From assembly GCA_946480015.1 (NCBI GenBank), contig CAMLIL010000080.1, forward strand, positions 1 through 27,313: 27,313 nucleotides of DNA, written 5' to 3'. The notes beneath the pieces were generated by a model, which searched no databases, had not been told where the DNA came from, and saw nothing but the letters and a program-made list of their open reading frames with translations. Position 1 is the first letter of the stretch, and each line of letters starts with the position of its first letter. Shown one piece after another: positions 1 to 6,589 of the stretch. The DNA comes from an uncultured Oxalobacteraceae bacterium. GTDB taxonomy: Bacteria > Pseudomonadota > Gammaproteobacteria > Burkholderiales > Burkholderiaceae. The position numbers and the translations under genes were made by a program.

Positions 1-57
1 AAATCCATGCGGAAGGCGTTAAAATGGATAACATTATTCGCCTGATGGGACAATCGC

Positions 58-1005
58 ATGAATGTGGAAGCCAATGACCTGCTGCTGTTTGCCCGCATCG
101 CCGAGGCGGGGAGTTTCAGCATGGCGGCCGAGCGGGTCGACCTGCCCAAGTCGACCGTGTCGCGCCGGATCGCGCTGCTGGAAGCGCAACTGGGCGAGCG
201 CCTGCTTCAGCGCACCACGCGCAAGCTGGTGCTGACCGAGTTCGGCGCCAGCCTGCTCGAGCATGCGCGCAAGGTGGCCGACGAGGTGGAGGCGGCCGGC
301 GCGCTGGCGCAGCACCGCCAGCAAGCGCCGAGCGGCAAGCTGCGCGTATCGATGCCAGCCGACTTCGCCAATCTGGGCATGAGCGAGGTGATGGGCGAAT
401 TCATGCGCCGCTATCCCGCCGTGACGCTGGAGCTGGATCTGTCGCCGCGCCGGGTCGATCTGCTGCGCGAAAACTTCGACGTGGCCATTCGCATGGGCGA
501 CCTGCCGGACGATGCCTCGCTCAATGCGCGCAAGGTGGCGCTGGAACGGGTGGCGCTATATGCCTCGCCCTCGTACATCGCCCAGCGTGGCGAGCCGCAG
601 ACGCCGGACGAGCTCTTTGGCCACGATCTGCTTTGCCTGCTTAACCGGACCGGCGGTCCCGCAGCCTGGATCCTCACGCGCGGCAAAAGCGTGTGGAACA
701 AGGAGCTGCCGGCCCGGCTGACCGCCAATTCGCCCGATCTGCTGGCGCGCATGGCGTGCAACGGTACCGGCATCGCCGCCAGTTCCGCCATTTTCGCCGA
801 GCCGCATGTGCGCAGCGGCGCCCTGGTGCGCGTGCTGCCCGAGTGGGAGCTGCCGATGGTGACGGGGTGGGCGGTGTTTCCCGGCCGGCGGCTGATGCCG
901 GCCAAGACACGCGCCTTTCTCGACCTGATGCAGGAAATCTGTTGCGAGGAGGGCGCGCGCCTTGATGGGCACGGGCGCTTTGCCTGCGGCGCGGCCGCGA
1001 CCTAA
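58..1005 (+). CDS. LysR-type transcriptional regulator
   Basis: The 315-residue product has the LysR layout. An N-terminal winged helix-turn-helix spans about residues 5-65 (AGSFSMAAERVDLPKSTVSR, then the typical LGERLLQRTTR stretch), followed by a two-lobed periplasmic-binding-like effector domain at about 90-295. Length matches the family. It would bind DNA as a dimer or tetramer and respond to a small ligand; the ligand cannot be read from sequence. The general style resembles the CrgA/DmlR subgroup. The ATG at 58 has only a weak upstream GGGA. The 57 bases before it hold no gene. No divergently transcribed partner is visible, because the window starts here. Its stop overlaps by 4 bases the stop of the convergent C13 peptidase gene. 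Family call firm, target unknown. Confidence 0.93.
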   Translation: MNVEANDLLLFARIAEAGSFSMAAERVDLPKSTVSRRIALLEAQLGERLLQRTTRKLVLTEFGASLLEHARKVADEVEAAGALAQHRQQAPSGKLRVSMPADFANLGMSEVMGEFMRRYPAVTLELDLSPRRVDLLRENFDVAIRMGDLPDDASLNARKVALERVALYASPSYIAQRGEPQTPDELFGHDLLCLLNRTGGPAAWILTRGKSVWNKELPARLTANSPDLLARMACNGTGIAASSAIFAEPHVRSGALVRVLPEWELPMVTGWAVFPGRRLMPAKTRAFLDLMQEICCEEGARLDGHGRFACGAAAT

Positions 1006-2363
1006 CGCGGCGCGCCTTCCAGCTGGGCGCGCTGGCGCGCCAGCACCGGTTCGATGGCCTTGCCCACCGCGATCTGCGGATTGGAGTAGCCGTCGTCCTT
1101 GCCGGCCTCCTTTTCGCGCTGCAGGATGATCGTGCGCGCGGCCGCATGCGCCTGCTCGAACGACAGGGTCGACACGCGCAGCTGTTCGTCGTACATCGCC
1201 CGGCCGAAGAAGGTCAGGTCCGATTTGCTGCCGCAGCCGTACGAGGTATGGTCGGCGTCCGACGCGGTCATGACCAGCGTATTGTCGTCGCTGAGAGGCT
1301 TGATCCAGTTCCCGGCGAAGCAGGCCGAGATCGACAGCACCCGGTAGCGGATGCCGGCGTCGTCGAGCCATTTGCGCAGGTCCGGCGGCATCACCGGCTC
1401 GACCTGGAGCGGGGCGAATTGCGCCGCCAGTTCGCCGTCGCCGGCGCCATGCGAGGTCAGATGGATGAACAGCACGTCTTCGTTCTTGTCCATGACCTCG
1501 GCGATGGCATCGATCGCGCGATGCAGATTGAGCGGCGTGGCCCACGGCAGCTGGTCGACCGTGGCGCGGTGGTTGAGCAGTTGCAGGCCGCGTCCGGCCG
1601 CGTCGAAGCGGCTGGCCATGACCTCCGACACCATGGTGCTCTCGTTGCGGAACACTTCCTGCCCTTCGTACGGGGCGAAGGTGATGGTGTACATGTCGAT
1701 CACGCCTGGCCGCTGCGGCTTGAGCGCGTCGGCCTGCTCGTCGAGCAGCGTGAGCTGCGTTTCCAGCAGGTCCTGCGTCAGCGCGAACGCCTCGCGCGGG
1801 GCCGCTTGCTCGTCCGGTTCATCCCACCAGGTCGACGATGGAATCAGCCAGCCGGCCGCCACGATGGCCGCCGCCACCGGAATGCGCACGCCCAGCTGGC
1901 GCCAAAAACCCTGCGGGCCGGAGCGCGCCAGCACGAACATCTGCGCGGCCACCGGCAGGATGATCGGCGCGTGCCAGAGCGCGCGATAGGCGTCGTCGCT
2001 CAGCTTGTCGAGCCAGCCGGCAGCTGCGAGGGCAGCCAGGATCAGTTCTCCGATCGACTCGGTCCACGTCAGTTGCACCAGCATCAGCGCCATGAACTGG
2101 GCTGCGCGCGGTGCCTCGGTGGCGCGCTCGCGCACCAGGTAGCTGACCCAGGCCAGCAGCGCGAGCGCCAGAGCGCAGGAGGCCAGTCCGGTCCAGACGA
2201 AGGCCGCGCCGGCACCGGCGTAGCTGCGCTGCACGGCAATGGCGAGCAGCACCGGAAGTGCGGCAAGCAGGGCCAGGCGCATCGCGCCCGCCTCGACGCG
2301 TTCCCAGCGCACCGGACGCAGGGCCAGCGAGCGCGCGCCTTCGATCAGAACGCCCAGGATCAT
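1002..2363 (-). CDS. membrane-anchored C13-family (legumain/caspase-fold) peptidase
   Basis: The 453-residue protein has an N-terminal half with several hydrophobic segments (about residues 28-47, 53-76, 88-115, 132-147 and 161-175), then a soluble C-terminal domain. That domain carries the two catalytic landmarks of clan CD peptidases of family C13: a His after a hydrophobic strand (FIHLTSHGAGDG, H305) and a Cys after another (RVLSISACFAGNW, C348). These, and the TASDADHTSYGCG stretch downstream, match the bacterial C13 proteins annotated as peptidase C13. It would be a cysteine peptidase tethered to the inner membrane; substrate unknown. The start ATG at 2363 overlaps the psd stop by 4 bases (ATGA), so the two are probably translated together, psd first. 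Both catalytic residues are present, so it is likely active. Confidence 0.85.
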   Translation of the reverse strand: MILGVLIEGARSLALRPVRWERVEAGAMRLALLAALPVLLAIAVQRSYAGAGAAFVWTGLASCALALALLAWVSYLVRERATEAPRAAQFMALMLVQLTWTESIGELILAALAAAGWLDKLSDDAYRALWHAPIILPVAAQMFVLARSGPQGFWRQLGVRIPVAAAIVAAGWLIPSSTWWDEPDEQAAPREAFALTQDLLETQLTLLDEQADALKPQRPGVIDMYTITFAPYEGQEVFRNESTMVSEVMASRFDAAGRGLQLLNHRATVDQLPWATPLNLHRAIDAIAEVMDKNEDVLFIHLTSHGAGDGELAAQFAPLQVEPVMPPDLRKWLDDAGIRYRVLSISACFAGNWIKPLSDDNTLVMTASDADHTSYGCGSKSDLTFFGRAMYDEQLRVSTLSFEQAHAAARTIILQREKEAGKDDGYSNPQIAVGKAIEPVLARQRAQLEGAPR

Positions 2364-3208
2364 CGCGGCCGGTTGCCCATCGCTTCGCCCAGGCGGATCG
2401 GGCGCTCCGGCAGCCAGGCCGGATTAAAGCCGATCATGCCTTTCCTGAACAGCATGACGATGGTGGACCCCAGCAGGAAGCGGCCCATTTCCTCGCCCTT
2501 TTTGAGCACGATGTTCTGGTCGTCGTAGCGCCATTCGCGCAGCTGGCCGGGGCGGGGTGGATTGACCACGCCATGCCAGACGGTGGCGATGCTGCCGACG
2601 ATGGTGGCACCGACCAGGACCATCACGAACGTTCCGTATTCAGGCGATTCGAACACGCACACCACGCGCTCGTTGCGGGCGAACAGATTGGGGATGCCGC
2701 GCGCCGTGGTCGGATTGACCGAGAACAGGTCGCCGGGCACATAGATCATGCGCGTCAGGCGGCCGTTGCATGGCATATGCAGGCGGTGGTAGTCCTTTGG
2801 ACTCAGGTACAGATTGGCGAAACTGCCGTGCTGGAACCGTGCGGCCAGGCCGGTATCGCCGCCGACCAGGGCGGTGGTGGTGAACTGATGGCCCTTGGCC
2901 TGGAAAATCTGGTGATCGTCGATCGTGCCGCACTGGCTGATGGTGCCATCGACCGGGCAGACGAAATCGGCGGCCGCCAGGGGGCGCGCGCCATCCTTCA
3001 GCGCCCGCGTAAAAAAGTCGTTGAAGCTGGCGTAGCCGGCGATATCCGGATTGAGTGCTTCGTCCATGTTCACGCCATATTTGCCGACAAACCAGCGGAT
3101 CAGCCTGGTGGTGTTACTGCCTCCCTTGGCGCCGGCAACGCGTCCGGCGAACTGCGTCAGGGCCTGCTTGGGCAACAAATACTGCGGAAGGACTTTTAAA
3201 CGGGACAC
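2360..3208 (-). CDS. psd: phosphatidylserine decarboxylase proenzyme
   Basis: This inner-membrane enzyme decarboxylates phosphatidylserine to phosphatidylethanolamine, the last step of PE synthesis. At 282 residues it has the usual length of the bacterial type I enzyme. The self-cleavage site is visible as FLLGSTIVMLF, with Ser248 becoming the pyruvoyl group after cleavage at Gly247-Ser248. The supporting catalytic residues also appear: Asp87 in CPVDGTI and His144 in DYHRLHMPCNG, matching the Asp/His/Ser triad of the E. coli enzyme. The start is GTG at 3208, preceded by a weak AGG about nine bases upstream. It is the first gene of a two-gene operon with the C13 peptidase and overlaps it by 4 bases. 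Many bacteria place psd beside other genes, so this partner is notable. Confidence 0.97.
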   Translation of the reverse strand: MSRLKVLPQYLLPKQALTQFAGRVAGAKGGSNTTRLIRWFVGKYGVNMDEALNPDIAGYASFNDFFTRALKDGARPLAAADFVCPVDGTISQCGTIDDHQIFQAKGHQFTTTALVGGDTGLAARFQHGSFANLYLSPKDYHRLHMPCNGRLTRMIYVPGDLFSVNPTTARGIPNLFARNERVVCVFESPEYGTFVMVLVGATIVGSIATVWHGVVNPPRPGQLREWRYDDQNIVLKKGEEMGRFLLGSTIVMLFRKGMIGFNPAWLPERPIRLGEAMGNRPR

Positions 3209-3220
3209 GTTGTTTGCCTG

Positions 3221-3271
3221 TGGCGAATAAAGAATGGCGAATTATGCCCGCACTGGGCAAGATTGGCGAAT
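3221..3271. repeat. three direct copies of TGGCGAAT upstream of psd
   Basis: The octamer TGGCGAAT occurs at 3221-3228, 3235-3242 and 3264-3271, all in the same orientation, with starts 14 and 29 bases apart. They overlap the putative psd promoter. They could be binding sites for a regulator or chance. Confidence 0.45.
3241..3270 (-). promoter_or_regulatory. possible psd promoter
   Basis: Read on the minus strand, a CATAAT box (3241-3246, five of six matches to TATAAT) lies 18 bases downstream of a weak TTCGCC (3265-3270). Transcription would start near 3234, about 25 bases before the GTG of psd. The -35 match is poor, so this is a tentative call. Confidence 0.3.
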
Positions 3272-3374
3272 TTGCTGCAGCGCAGGCAGAACACCGGGAA
3301 ATAATTTCAAGAATTCAACATTGGTCAATCATTCTGGTAGGCAATATTGGCTCTGAATTTTTCCTTTTAATTTC

Positions 3375-3650
3375 ATGCACATACATACCTCTGCACGGCT
3401 GACCTTGATGGCAGCCGCGGTGGTGGCCGCAGTCGGCGCGCAGGCCCAGACCGCCGCGCCGCTCAAGGCGGACGACAGCAAGGCGGAGGGCAGGTCCGCC
3501 ATTCAAAAGGTGGAGATCAAGGGTTCGGCCGACGCCTACAATGCGCGCCGCGACGATACGGCCAGCAAGATCGTCGTCAGCCGGGCGCGGCGGCGCTCGG
3601 TCTATCCGGTGGATCCTGCGCTGCGCATGACGCTGGAAATGCGGTTTTAA
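3375..3650 (+). pseudogene. remnant of a TonB-dependent receptor (internal deletion)
   Basis: The 91-codon frame joins the two ends of a TonB-dependent outer-membrane receptor. Residues 1-25 are a signal peptide ending in AQAQ. Residues 43-68 (IQKVEIKGSADAYNARRDD followed by TASKIVV) match the start of a receptor plug domain. The last 20 or so residues (RRRSVYPVDPALRMTLEMRF) look like the final beta strand of the barrel, with the terminal Phe that marks outer-membrane barrels. The several hundred residues of plug and barrel between them are missing, yet the frame stays open. No clear ribosome binding site precedes the ATG. It cannot form a barrel; at most it is a small periplasmic peptide. 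Its TAA overlaps the TAA of the convergent MFS gene. The pseudogene reading is inference from the two end signatures. Confidence 0.7.
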
Positions 3651-4876
3651 GGCGTGTGGTGCGACCTGAAATAGCGCCGCGCCACCACGATGGCGATGCT
3701 CTGCATGGCTGCGCACAGGAAGAAGGTACTGCCGATGCGCCAGTCTTGGGCCGGCAGGTGGCTGACCGCGCCGAGAATCGGGGTGCCCACCAGCGGCATG
3801 ACCACGATGCCGACGCTGCCGATCGACTGCAGCGATCCCATCAGTTCGCCCTGTTCGCCGGCACCGGTCTGTTTCGAGATAATGCCCTGCAGGGCCGGGC
3901 CGGTGGCGAACGACAGCAGGTTGCAGAGGATGAAGGCGTACATCATCCACCCCTGCGTGGCCAGGCCGTAGAGCAGATAGATGATCGCGCCCGAACTCAG
4001 TCCGATCAGCGCCAGGTGCTTTTCGCCGAAGCGCTTGATCAGCATGCCGAGCAGGCCGGCCTGCACCACCGCCGCGCACATGCCCACGCAGAACAGTGCG
4101 ATGCCGTTGTCGCGCGGGGTCCAGCCGAAACGGAAGGTGGTGTACAGCACCCACGTGGTCTGCAGCATCATCGCCGCGAAGGTCATCAGGGTGTAGACGA
4201 TGACGAGACCGCGGATGTCGGTACGGCGCGCCAGCTTGAGCAGCGCGGCAAAGGGATTCACGCGGGCCAGGTCGAACGGTTTGCGGGCCGCCTGCGGCAG
4301 CGATTCCGGCACCGCGAAGTAACCATAGATGAAGTTGGCCGCCGACAGGCCGGCCGCCACGTAGAACGGCAGATGCAGGTCGACGTTGCCAAGCAGGCCG
4401 CCGAGCATGGGGCCGCAGATAAAACCCAGGCCGAACGCGGCGCCGATCTTGCCGAAACTCTTGGCGCGGTTTTCGTGGGTCGAGACGTCCGACGCATAGG
4501 CCGAGGCGACCGACATGCTGGCCGACGACATCCCGCCCACCACCCGGCCGAGGAACAGAAAGGCCAGGTTGGGCGCCCACGCGGTGGCCAGGAAGTTGAT
4601 GCACATGCCGGCCATGGAGTACAGCATCACCGGGCGGCGCCCGATGCGGTCGCTGATGGCGCCCAGCATCGGCATAAAGATGAACTGCATCAGGCCGAAC
4701 ACTGTGGTCATGATCCCAAACCACAGCGCCTGCTGGTCGCGGCCCTGAACGAATTCGCCCACCAGCGGCGGCAGCACCGGCACGATCAGGCCGATGCCGA
4801 GCATGTCGATGAACACGCAGATCAATACGAAATTGAGGTTTCCGCGTGAGGCGGAGGCAGGCAATGGAGCGGTCAT
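3647..4876 (-). CDS. MFS transporter, TetA-like drug exporter
   Basis: The 409-residue protein has about 12 membrane segments and no large soluble domain. The MFS motif A appears in the loop after the second helix (GAISDRIGRRPVM), and a GPMLGGLLG motif C marks antiporters of the 12-helix drug/H+ family. The overall pattern (FIDMLGIGLIVPVLP at the first helix) resembles TetA-type tetracycline exporters, but the substrate cannot be assigned from this. I place the start at the ATG at 4876 (MTAPLPASASRGN), because the first membrane helix begins about 15 residues later; the frame stays open further upstream but there overlaps the neighbouring RNase H gene and is not family-like. The RNase H gene lies 40 bases upstream on the same strand. 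Confidence 0.9.
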   Translation of the reverse strand: MTAPLPASASRGNLNFVLICVFIDMLGIGLIVPVLPPLVGEFVQGRDQQALWFGIMTTVFGLMQFIFMPMLGAISDRIGRRPVMLYSMAGMCINFLATAWAPNLAFLFLGRVVGGMSSASMSVASAYASDVSTHENRAKSFGKIGAAFGLGFICGPMLGGLLGNVDLHLPFYVAAGLSAANFIYGYFAVPESLPQAARKPFDLARVNPFAALLKLARRTDIRGLVIVYTLMTFAAMMLQTTWVLYTTFRFGWTPRDNGIALFCVGMCAAVVQAGLLGMLIKRFGEKHLALIGLSSGAIIYLLYGLATQGWMMYAFILCNLLSFATGPALQGIISKQTGAGEQGELMGSLQSIGSVGIVVMPLVGTPILGAVSHLPAQDWRIGSTFFLCAAMQSIAIVVARRYFRSHHTP

Positions 4877-4916
4877 TGGCGGTCGCAATTCGAGAGGACC
4901 GCGTATCTTACCGTAG

Positions 4917-5564
4917 TTAGCCGTCCCGCTGCGACAGCGCGTCGGCCAGGGCGTTTTTGTGGCGCGGGACCCAGTGCAGCGTGACGCCGTCGAGCTGGCC
5001 GAGCAGCACAAGCGCGCGGGCGCGGTAGGGCGCCAGCGCGGGCGCCGCCGCCGATGCCGCGCCGGAGACATCGTCGACCACCACCCGGCTGTCGCCATGG
5101 ACGGCCAGCCCATGGGCGCCAGCCTGGAGGGCCGCTTCCAGCAGCGCGATCAGGGCCAGGTATTCGGCCTGGCTGCTATTGCCATGGCCAGCTTCCTGCG
5201 AGATTTCGATACGTTCGCCGTGCGGACCGCACAGCAGCGCGCCGATGGCGCAGCGCCCCGGGTTGGGGCGCGCCGAGCCGTCGAACCAGGCGCGCCATGG
5301 CGAGTCGGGGGCGGCATGGCGGCCGTCGTGCGCGCGCTTTTGCGCCTGCTTCTTCAAGGCGCGCGTGCGGGCGCGTTCCAGCTGCGCCGCCGCCAGCGCC
5401 GCACGCTCGGCCAGCAGCTGCGCCAATCCGCCGGCGCCAGCCTTGCCGGTGAGCGTCTGCCGCAGCGCAGCGGCCAGGGGGATCCCCGTGCTGGCCGCCA
5501 GCCGGCGGCTGGCACTGCGTTCGGACTGGTACGCCGCGCGCTCGAGTTCAAGGTCGTCGATCAT
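4917..5564 (-). CDS. RNase H-fold protein (RNase HI-like)
   Basis: The C-terminal 125 residues of this 215-residue protein form an RNase H domain of the RVT_3 type. The four acidic residues expected for two-metal catalysis are visible: Asp95 in WFDGSARPNPG, Glu134 in SQAEYLAL, Asp158 in HGDSRVV and Asp208 in HKNALADAL. It would cleave the RNA strand of RNA-DNA hybrids. The N-terminal 85 residues are helical and charged (rich in Ala, Arg, Glu) and are not part of the standard fold; they may be a nucleic-acid contact region. The start ATG at 5564 is chosen because it is the first in frame before the helical region. This is probably not the housekeeping rnhA, which is normally about 150 residues, but an accessory paralogue. 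Confidence 0.85.
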   Translation of the reverse strand: MIDDLELERAAYQSERSASRRLAASTGIPLAAALRQTLTGKAGAGGLAQLLAERAALAAAQLERARTRALKKQAQKRAHDGRHAAPDSPWRAWFDGSARPNPGRCAIGALLCGPHGERIEISQEAGHGNSSQAEYLALIALLEAALQAGAHGLAVHGDSRVVVDDVSGAASAAAPALAPYRARALVLLGQLDGVTLHWVPRHKNALADALSQRDG

Positions 5565-5584
5565 GCGCGCAGCATATCACCGCC

Positions 5585-6025
5585 TTAGTAACGGTGCGGA
5601 TTGTCGGGACGGCGATCGTGAACGTTGCGCACGCCGTCGCCATCGCGATCGTGGTCGTAGCGGTTGGCGATGCCGTCGTTGTCGCGGTCATGGTCGCGTC
5701 GATCGTTGTTGCCGCGACGGTCCCAGCGCGATGGTTGCATCACCCAGTGGCCGTCATGCTGGACCCAGGCCGGCGGCGCGTAGCTGTAGCCGCTGCGTTC
5801 GCGGATCCAGACGCCTTGACTCCAGTGATAGCGGCCGTGGCGCCACTCCCAGTGGCCAGGCGCCCACACGTAGCCGTGGCGCGGCGGCGGCACGTGCTCG
5901 AAACGCGCTGCCGGCGGCGCCGAGTTGATTACGACCCGAAAGTCGGTCTGCGCCTGCGAGGACAGCGGCATCAAGGCGGCTGTGCCAAGGACAATCGATG
6001 CTGCGATGGTGAGAGTGCGTTTCAT
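5585..6025 (-). CDS. secreted YXWXXGXW-repeat protein
   Basis: The 146-residue product starts with a signal peptide (residues 1-25, ending SSQAQ). It then carries aromatic-glycine repeats of the YXWXXGXW type (GYVWAPGHWEWRHGRYHWSQG, continued by YAPPAWVQHDGHWV). The last 45 residues are Asp/Arg/Asn-rich with DRDNDGIANRYDHDRDGDGV, similar to calcium-binding thrombospondin type 3 repeats. It is probably periplasmic or outer-membrane associated; the role of this common betaproteobacterial family is not established. A good AGGAGA ribosome site precedes the ATG at 6025. It lies 20 bases beyond the RNase H start and may be an independent unit. The 126 bases between this gene and the next show no gene. 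Confidence 0.85.
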   Translation of the reverse strand: MKRTLTIAASIVLGTAALMPLSSQAQTDFRVVINSAPPAARFEHVPPPRHGYVWAPGHWEWRHGRYHWSQGVWIRERSGYSYAPPAWVQHDGHWVMQPSRWDRRGNNDRRDHDRDNDGIANRYDHDRDGDGVRNVHDRRPDNPHRY

Positions 6026-6151
6026 GTCGTTCTCCTGTTGGACTGCTGTGATGCCAATATATCGGCTTGCACGGCGGCTTTGGAGAACTGATGCACGCGC
6101 TTACAAATGAAACAGATTGAGCAGCTTTCTGGAACAGCTTGTTACAAGCGC

Positions 6152-6397
6152 TTAGCCGCGCCGGACGGCGCTGTTGCGGGCGATGGCCATCTGGCGTTCC
6201 TCGCGCATCGATTGCAGTTTCTCGTCCGCGCTCATGCGCTTTCCGGTGATCACGACCACCTGCATCGGGGTGCCGGCATCGAACATCGGCGTGCTTACGG
6301 CCTGCGCGTCCGGCGTGGCGCTCAGCAGATAAGCGCTGGTGCAGGCGATGGCGGCGGTCGCGACGAAAGCGGCTTCCATATTCCTCAGGATGTTCAT
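6152..6397 (-). CDS. small exported or membrane-anchored protein of unknown function
   Basis: This is an 81-residue protein. Residues 8-33 are hydrophobic and end in a possible signal-peptidase site (PDAQA). The rest is hydrophilic, with MQVVVITGKRMSADEK and a charged helix-forming tail. I do not recognise a family. The ATG at 6397 is preferred over the in-frame ATG five codons earlier because AAGGAA at 6403-6408 sits five bases before it. It is divergent from the large PBP gene, with 192 bases between them; that gap contains no gene and no convincing promoter that I can see. Confidence 0.7.
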   Translation of the reverse strand: MNILRNMEAAFVATAAIACTSAYLLSATPDAQAVSTPMFDAGTPMQVVVITGKRMSADEKLQSMREERQMAIARNSAVRRG

Positions 6398-6402
6398 GAT
6401 AG

Positions 6403-6408
6403 TTCCTT
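6403..6408 (-). promoter_or_regulatory. ribosome binding site deciding the start at 6397
   Basis: AAGGAA on the minus strand is five bases before ATG 6397 and overlaps the alternative upstream ATG (6412), which argues for the shorter protein. Confidence 0.6.
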
Positions 6409-6575
6409 TCAATGGGGGGTGTCGATGTGATCACTTTAGCGATTCGGCACTGCCGCGGCCATCGGATTGCGACGAGGTGTGGATTCGGCGGCGCGGTCTG
6501 CAAAATCGGGCGATAAAGGGTTTTTCCGCTGCCCTCCGCTAGGTGTGGACGCGTGTCGCGACGCGGCGCGCTTTC

Positions 6576-6581
6576 AAGGAG
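6576..6581 (+). promoter_or_regulatory. ribosome binding site deciding the start at 6590
   Basis: AAGGAG lies eight bases before ATG 6590. The frame remains open for another 41 codons upstream, but without a comparable site. Confidence 0.7.
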
Positions 6582-6589
6582 CCATACCG

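Noticed and set aside
4877..5113. N-terminal extension of the TetA-like MFS protein upstream of 4876
   Set aside because: The extra residues are an out-of-frame reading of the RNase H gene; the family's first helix begins just after the ATG at 4876.
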